Shown here in pieces: positions 37,059-40,533 of a stretch of DNA of 40,533 nt. The stretch comes from Chara braunii (lineage: Eukaryota > Streptophyta > Charophyceae > Charales > Characeae). The stretch lies in contig BFEA01000118.1 in the NCBI GenBank assembly GCA_003427395.1, positions 1,993,188-2,033,720 of the forward strand, given 5' to 3'. The position numbers were made by a program, and so were the translations under genes. The stretch's first letter is position 1; each line of letters opens with the position of its first letter. The notes beneath the pieces are model-generated. The model worked only from the letters and a program-made list of their open reading frames with translations. It had not been told where the DNA came from and made no database searches.

Positions 37059-38774
37059 ATGGGCGCTATCGAGGTGTTTGTATCCCAGAGGGCACGTAAG
37101 CGCAAGTTGGCGCTCATCGCAGCCGGAGCAGTTGCAGTGGCTGTCGTTCTGGTTGCAGTCGTGTGCTTGGCTGTCAGAATTCCTCGTCACGGATCGCACG
37201 GTCGCCACGAGGGCAATGACGCCTTACGGTCTGGGGAAGTGGTTTGTCGGCAGACTGAGTATGAGGCTGAATGTCTTGCTGCGATGAATGCAACCCTCCC
37301 AGAAGGCAGTGACAAATTGGGAGACGGCTCCAAGGCTCTGATCAGAGTCCTTGTCTATTCCCTGTCCGTCGCAAAGAACCTTATGAACATGACCAGCCTC
37401 GAGCTCACAACCCTAGCTAATTCCAACCAAACGTCCGACGACCCCGTCTACATTGCAGCATCCGAATGTACGGTCGGCCTGGACGAAGCTGTCGACAGAA
37501 TGGACACGGCCATAGACCTTGTCATGGAAGGTAAGTTGTTCGACGCCCTGGAGGAACTCAACATGGTCGCCACTTTGAACACGGATTGCGCCGAAAGTCT
37601 TTACAGACTTAACGATACGTCGAAGCTTCCAGGGTCAATCAACACTGCCATTAACCTAGCGATGAACCTTGTGAATGCAATGAAGCTGACAGACATTGCG
37701 ACAGTCACCTCCTCTCTTACGGCGTTCGGTCCGACAAATCGCCGTCTTGCGATGCGGCGACTTCTTGCCGAGAGTCAGGGACGAATCGACTATGTTGTCG
37801 CGAAAGATGGCTCTGGCCAATTTGACACAGTCCAAGCAGCACTGAACAAGGTTCCTTTGAGGCCCGAACGCGAGGAAGGTAAGCCGAGGGGTTGCAGGAG
37901 AGTGGTGATTCATGTGAAGGCGGGGAGATACGTCGAGAAGGCGGCTGTGAATAAGAACTCTTGCCCAGTAACTCTCATTGGCGACGGTAAGACGAACACA
38001 GTCATCAGCTGGAACGACACCATTCAAACAGTACGGGATGGCAAGCCGGTGGGCACATGGGGTTCGTACACCTTCTGGGCTCGCGGCGATGGCTTCATTG
38101 GCGTGAAAATCGGAGTCGAGAACACGGCTGGGATAGACAAATTCCAGGCAGTTGCGCTCCTCGCTCAGGGAAGGAAGATTGTGTTCATCGACAGTGGGTT
38201 CTCTGCCTTCCAAGACACTCTCTATGCGAGGGCCGGAAGCCAATACTATACTAAGTGTACCATAAAGGGGACGGTGGACATGATCTTTGGAAATGCTGCT
38301 GCCGTTTTCGACTCGTGCAACGTCACAGTGCGTCCCAAGAATGGGCAGACGACAGTCACAGCTCAGGGCCGGACGGACGAAAACCAGCGCACAGGTTTTG
38401 TGTTCCACTCCTGCCGAATCGACGCGGAGCGACTTCTGAACGGCACCTCAGTGACGTTTCTTGCAACAAACCAATACATGGTGGTTTACCTCGGCCGACC
38501 GTGGAGACCTTATGCCAGAGTTGTGTACATCGGTTGCTATCTTGGAACTATATCTCCCGAAGGGTATCTCAAGTGGGCGCTTACAGACGACCACAAAACG
38601 GCTGAGTACTACGAGTACAAGTGTTATGGCCCAGGAGCTAACAGATCGGACAGAGTGGGGTGGTCCCACACTCTGTCGGCCAAGGAAGCCGAGGAGTACA
38701 CCGTCGAGAATTTCCTGGAATCTGGGGGCAAGAATCCATGGGTGGAGAGTCGTGTCGCCCGCTGGTGGGGGTAA
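37059..38774 (+). CDS. pectin methylesterase with PMEI pro-region (type I / group 2), 571 aa
   Basis: Hydrolyses methyl esters of cell-wall homogalacturonan, releasing methanol and free carboxylates. Residues 12-40 are a basic stretch (RARKRK) plus one hydrophobic segment, an N-terminal signal anchor leading into the secretory pathway. Residues 60-215 match the PMEI fold, with four Cys (63, 72, 137, 177) placed as its two disulfides. RRLA (228-231) and RRLL (233-236) are the subtilase processing motif that frees the catalytic domain in the Golgi. Catalytic domain about 242-565: GRYVE (289-293), QAVAL with Gln363, QDTLY with Gln385 and Asp386, GTVDMIFG with Asp407, LGRPW with Arg480. All five catalytic positions are present. 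DMIFG replaces the usual DFIFG. Eight N-x-S/T sites. Length is normal for the class. Single exon; ATG has A at -3 and G at +4. Closest subgroup cannot be given from sequence alone. Confidence 0.95.
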   Translation: MGAIEVFVSQRARKRKLALIAAGAVAVAVVLVAVVCLAVRIPRHGSHGRHEGNDALRSGEVVCRQTEYEAECLAAMNATLPEGSDKLGDGSKALIRVLVYSLSVAKNLMNMTSLELTTLANSNQTSDDPVYIAASECTVGLDEAVDRMDTAIDLVMEGKLFDALEELNMVATLNTDCAESLYRLNDTSKLPGSINTAINLAMNLVNAMKLTDIATVTSSLTAFGPTNRRLAMRRLLAESQGRIDYVVAKDGSGQFDTVQAALNKVPLRPEREEGKPRGCRRVVIHVKAGRYVEKAAVNKNSCPVTLIGDGKTNTVISWNDTIQTVRDGKPVGTWGSYTFWARGDGFIGVKIGVENTAGIDKFQAVALLAQGRKIVFIDSGFSAFQDTLYARAGSQYYTKCTIKGTVDMIFGNAAAVFDSCNVTVRPKNGQTTVTAQGRTDENQRTGFVFHSCRIDAERLLNGTSVTFLATNQYMVVYLGRPWRPYARVVYIGCYLGTISPEGYLKWALTDDHKTAEYYEYKCYGPGANRSDRVGWSHTLSAKEAEEYTVENFLESGGKNPWVESRVARWWG

Positions 38775-39195
38775 TATCCCTGTCTGAGTGTCTGCAAAGG
38801 TGTGAGGAGAGGGGAAGAACAGGGACATAGGAGTTGAGCGAGGACCCAATGAATGGCCAAGGAGGGTAGGTAGGATGGGCAACATCTATCCTTTCTTCTT
38901 TTTTTTTCTAACTGAAAGCTAGGCTAAGCATATAAGAACTTACAGAATCAAGGACAGGTGGAGAGTCATGTCACTTGCCGGTCGGGGTAAATCGGCTCTA
39001 TCCCTGTCTGCAAAGGTGTGAGGGGAAGAGAAGAAAGGGGAGAAGATGAGAGTGTGAGCGTCAGAGCAAGGGCTCAGTGAATGGCCCAGGAGTCAGGACG
39101 GCAGGACGGGCAAGATCTATAATTGTCGTCGGTTTCCGCTTTTCGCAGAGAGAAACCTACTACGATAATTATAAGAACTCACAGAATCGGGATGG
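38741..39195 (+). repeat. tandem duplication of the gene's 3' end
   Basis: The last 11 codons and the 3' flank (38741-38956) are repeated, diverged, from 38957. Shared blocks: GGTGGAGAGTC(G/A)TGTC, GGTAA, TATCCCTGTCT, GTCTGCAAAGGTGTGAGG, AATGAATGGCC/GTGAATGGCC, TATAAGAACT(T/C)ACAGAATC. The second unit has no open frame of its own. It looks like the stump of a second pectin methylesterase copy, or a local slippage. Confidence 0.8.
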
Positions 39196-39754
39196 ATAGA
39201 TGGTGACGGAGGAGGATGTACAAGCATTGTAGATTCATGAAGACTGTGTTCTTCTATCTTGTGTTTCATTTCGTGACCGGTTGTCGATCTACCAAGATGC
39301 AGGATGTCTCATCCGAGTATTAAGGTCATAATTAACAGAGAGTGTGGCTTGTGGGCTACTATAAGCTCGCTCGCTCGCTCAGTCGCTGCCGAATTAATGG
39401 TCTTCCTCCCAGACGAACCACCGCGATAGTACCAACCCTCCTTCTTTTCAACTGACTCTTTTCTTCTTATACTTTCCCCCCTTTCTCTCCTCTTCCTGGT
39501 GGGATAGACCCTGAGGATCTTCCTTGCTTCGCTCCCCGTGTTCGTGTTTGTGTTCGTGTTTGTGTTCGTGTTCGTGTTCACACCTGTCATCCTCTTTACC
39601 TCCATCCATCATTTTGAGTGGACTCTGTTCCAATTGTTTGCTGTCGATTCCAATCCCCTCAAACCTGCTGCTCTGCTCATTTCTTCTGTGCCTTTTTTCC
39701 CCTTTCCTTTGCCTGTGCTAGGATTGTCAATAGAAATGAAGGGGTTCTGATCGG
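39196..39754. other. no gene seen; (GTGTTC)n
   Basis: GTGTTCGTGTTT units at 39538-39580. GCTCGCTCGCTC near 39366. No gene. Confidence 0.5.
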
Positions 39755-39942
39755 TCATTCATCATGGCTCTGAACTGACCATACTGGGTCATCCATGGCC
39801 TCAATTTGGTATCAGGATGCAGTTGGGGGGGTTTGTCCGGACATCGATTCATCGAACATGGCCCCGATTTGACCATACTGGGTCACCCCTGGCCTCATTT
39901 TGGTATCAGGATGCAGTTGGGCTTTCTGCAGTGGCTTTGTCT
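39755..39942 (+). repeat. 94-bp tandem duplication
   Basis: GACCATACTGGGTCA, TGGCCTCA and TTTGGTATCAGGATGCAGTT begin at 39777 and again at 39871. Confidence 0.85.
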
Positions 39943-40473
39943 TTGACTCGGCCAAGTTGCGCCAACTGTCTCCGACTCTCCGCGGCGTATGGGACACCCT
40001 CACCTCACTAGGAATCCAGTCCTGGGCATGCATTGTGATTGAGCACAGACATATTTGACACAAATTGAATAAGAGGTTGTGTTCGGAAATCGGCATTGGG
40101 CCCATTTGGTTCCAGCTGGTGAAGACCAGGGCCCGGTCATCATGGCCTTAACGTTTGCCATCAGCGGTATAAGAACTTCGTTTCATGCACTTTTTTTGCA
40201 GAAAGCAAGCAGAGCAGCAACATTTTTCATTGCCAATCCTAGGCTTAGAGTTCAGTCTCTGTAGAAGCAGAAGCCGAGCTGAGAGTACGCCTGCGCAGCC
40301 CTCCAGGCGTGTAACAGTATATAAGTTAAAAGTTAATCCCAGATTCGCTAACTGGATGGTCACCTTCTTCAACTGAGTCATCATCCAGTGGTAAGCTCAC
40401 CCTTTCCCAGACGGCGTACTAGTATCATGACTGCCTGGACCACCTTTCAGTAGGACTTGAGTAACAAGCCAGC

Positions 40474-40533
<60 letters not shown>
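39943..40533. other. no gene seen; terminal (CT)n
   Basis: No supported coding region. The window ends in about 53 bases of CT (from 40481). Confidence 0.6.

Noticed and set aside
37656-38408. 250-codon open frame on the minus strand
   Set aside because: It lies wholly antisense to the pectin methylesterase and has no domain; it is a shadow of the GC-biased codons.

Overview
Organism and overall character. The window looks like nuclear DNA of a streptophyte, most likely a charophyte alga such as Chara. The evidence is one plant-type pectin methylesterase with a PMEI pro-region, two copies of a plant-like U6 snRNA sequence, poly(A) LINEs with an RT-type zinc-binding C-terminus, PIF/Harbinger-like DNA transposon remains, and very dense simple and inverted repeats. 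Genus is an inference (about 0.6). The window begins in a poly-G run, ends in a (CT)n run, contains a 598-base N gap inside (GA)n, and has two single Ns in (CT)n, so it is probably a short-read scaffold whose breaks sit on microsatellites.

Layout. 0-12 kb is gene-free: foldback elements, MITE-like inverted repeats, poly(A)/poly(T) retroposon tails and microsatellites, plus a hammerhead-ribozyme-like core near 2.97 kb. 12-17.3 kb holds a 343-bp TIR element with an AAA target duplication, a 667-bp TIR element, and a triple nest: a foldback MITE split by a minus-strand retroposon (15-bp target duplication), itself split by a plus-strand 5'-truncated LINE (16-bp target duplication, 26-nt A tail). 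17.3-26.4 kb is a mixed repeat field with many copies of one retroposon tail, a 644-bp TIR element, a telobox-like tandem repeat, the gap, an 18-bp tandem repeat in a foldback, a U6-like copy, a CTCTAG-rich TIR element with an AAT target duplication, and two tRNA-like sequences. 26.4-33.0 kb is two side-by-side Harbinger-like elements, both carrying transposase relics on the minus strand without a catalytic core; the left one holds a smaller TIR element and the right one a LINE with an inverted duplicated segment. 33.0-36.6 kb is further MITEs, a foldback, and a short CpG-rich stretch. 36.66-39.2 kb is the only convincing host gene, a 571-residue pectin methylesterase, with its 3' end tandemly duplicated.

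Key caution. A perfect 38-bp back-to-back Tn5 mosaic end (Nextera mate-pair junction) lies at 36621-36658, about 400 bp upstream of the pectin methylesterase start. The gene and the repeat field to its left may therefore not be neighbours in the real genome.

How the parts relate. The host gene acts in cell-wall pectin remodelling. Everything else is best read as a transposon record. Most notable are at least eight non-autonomous elements of different sizes and interiors whose ends share a consensus close to GGGGCCAAGTCCCACYAGCA, and a second group beginning GGGGCTC with 3-bp A/T target duplications. No CRISPR array, operon or prokaryotic system is present.
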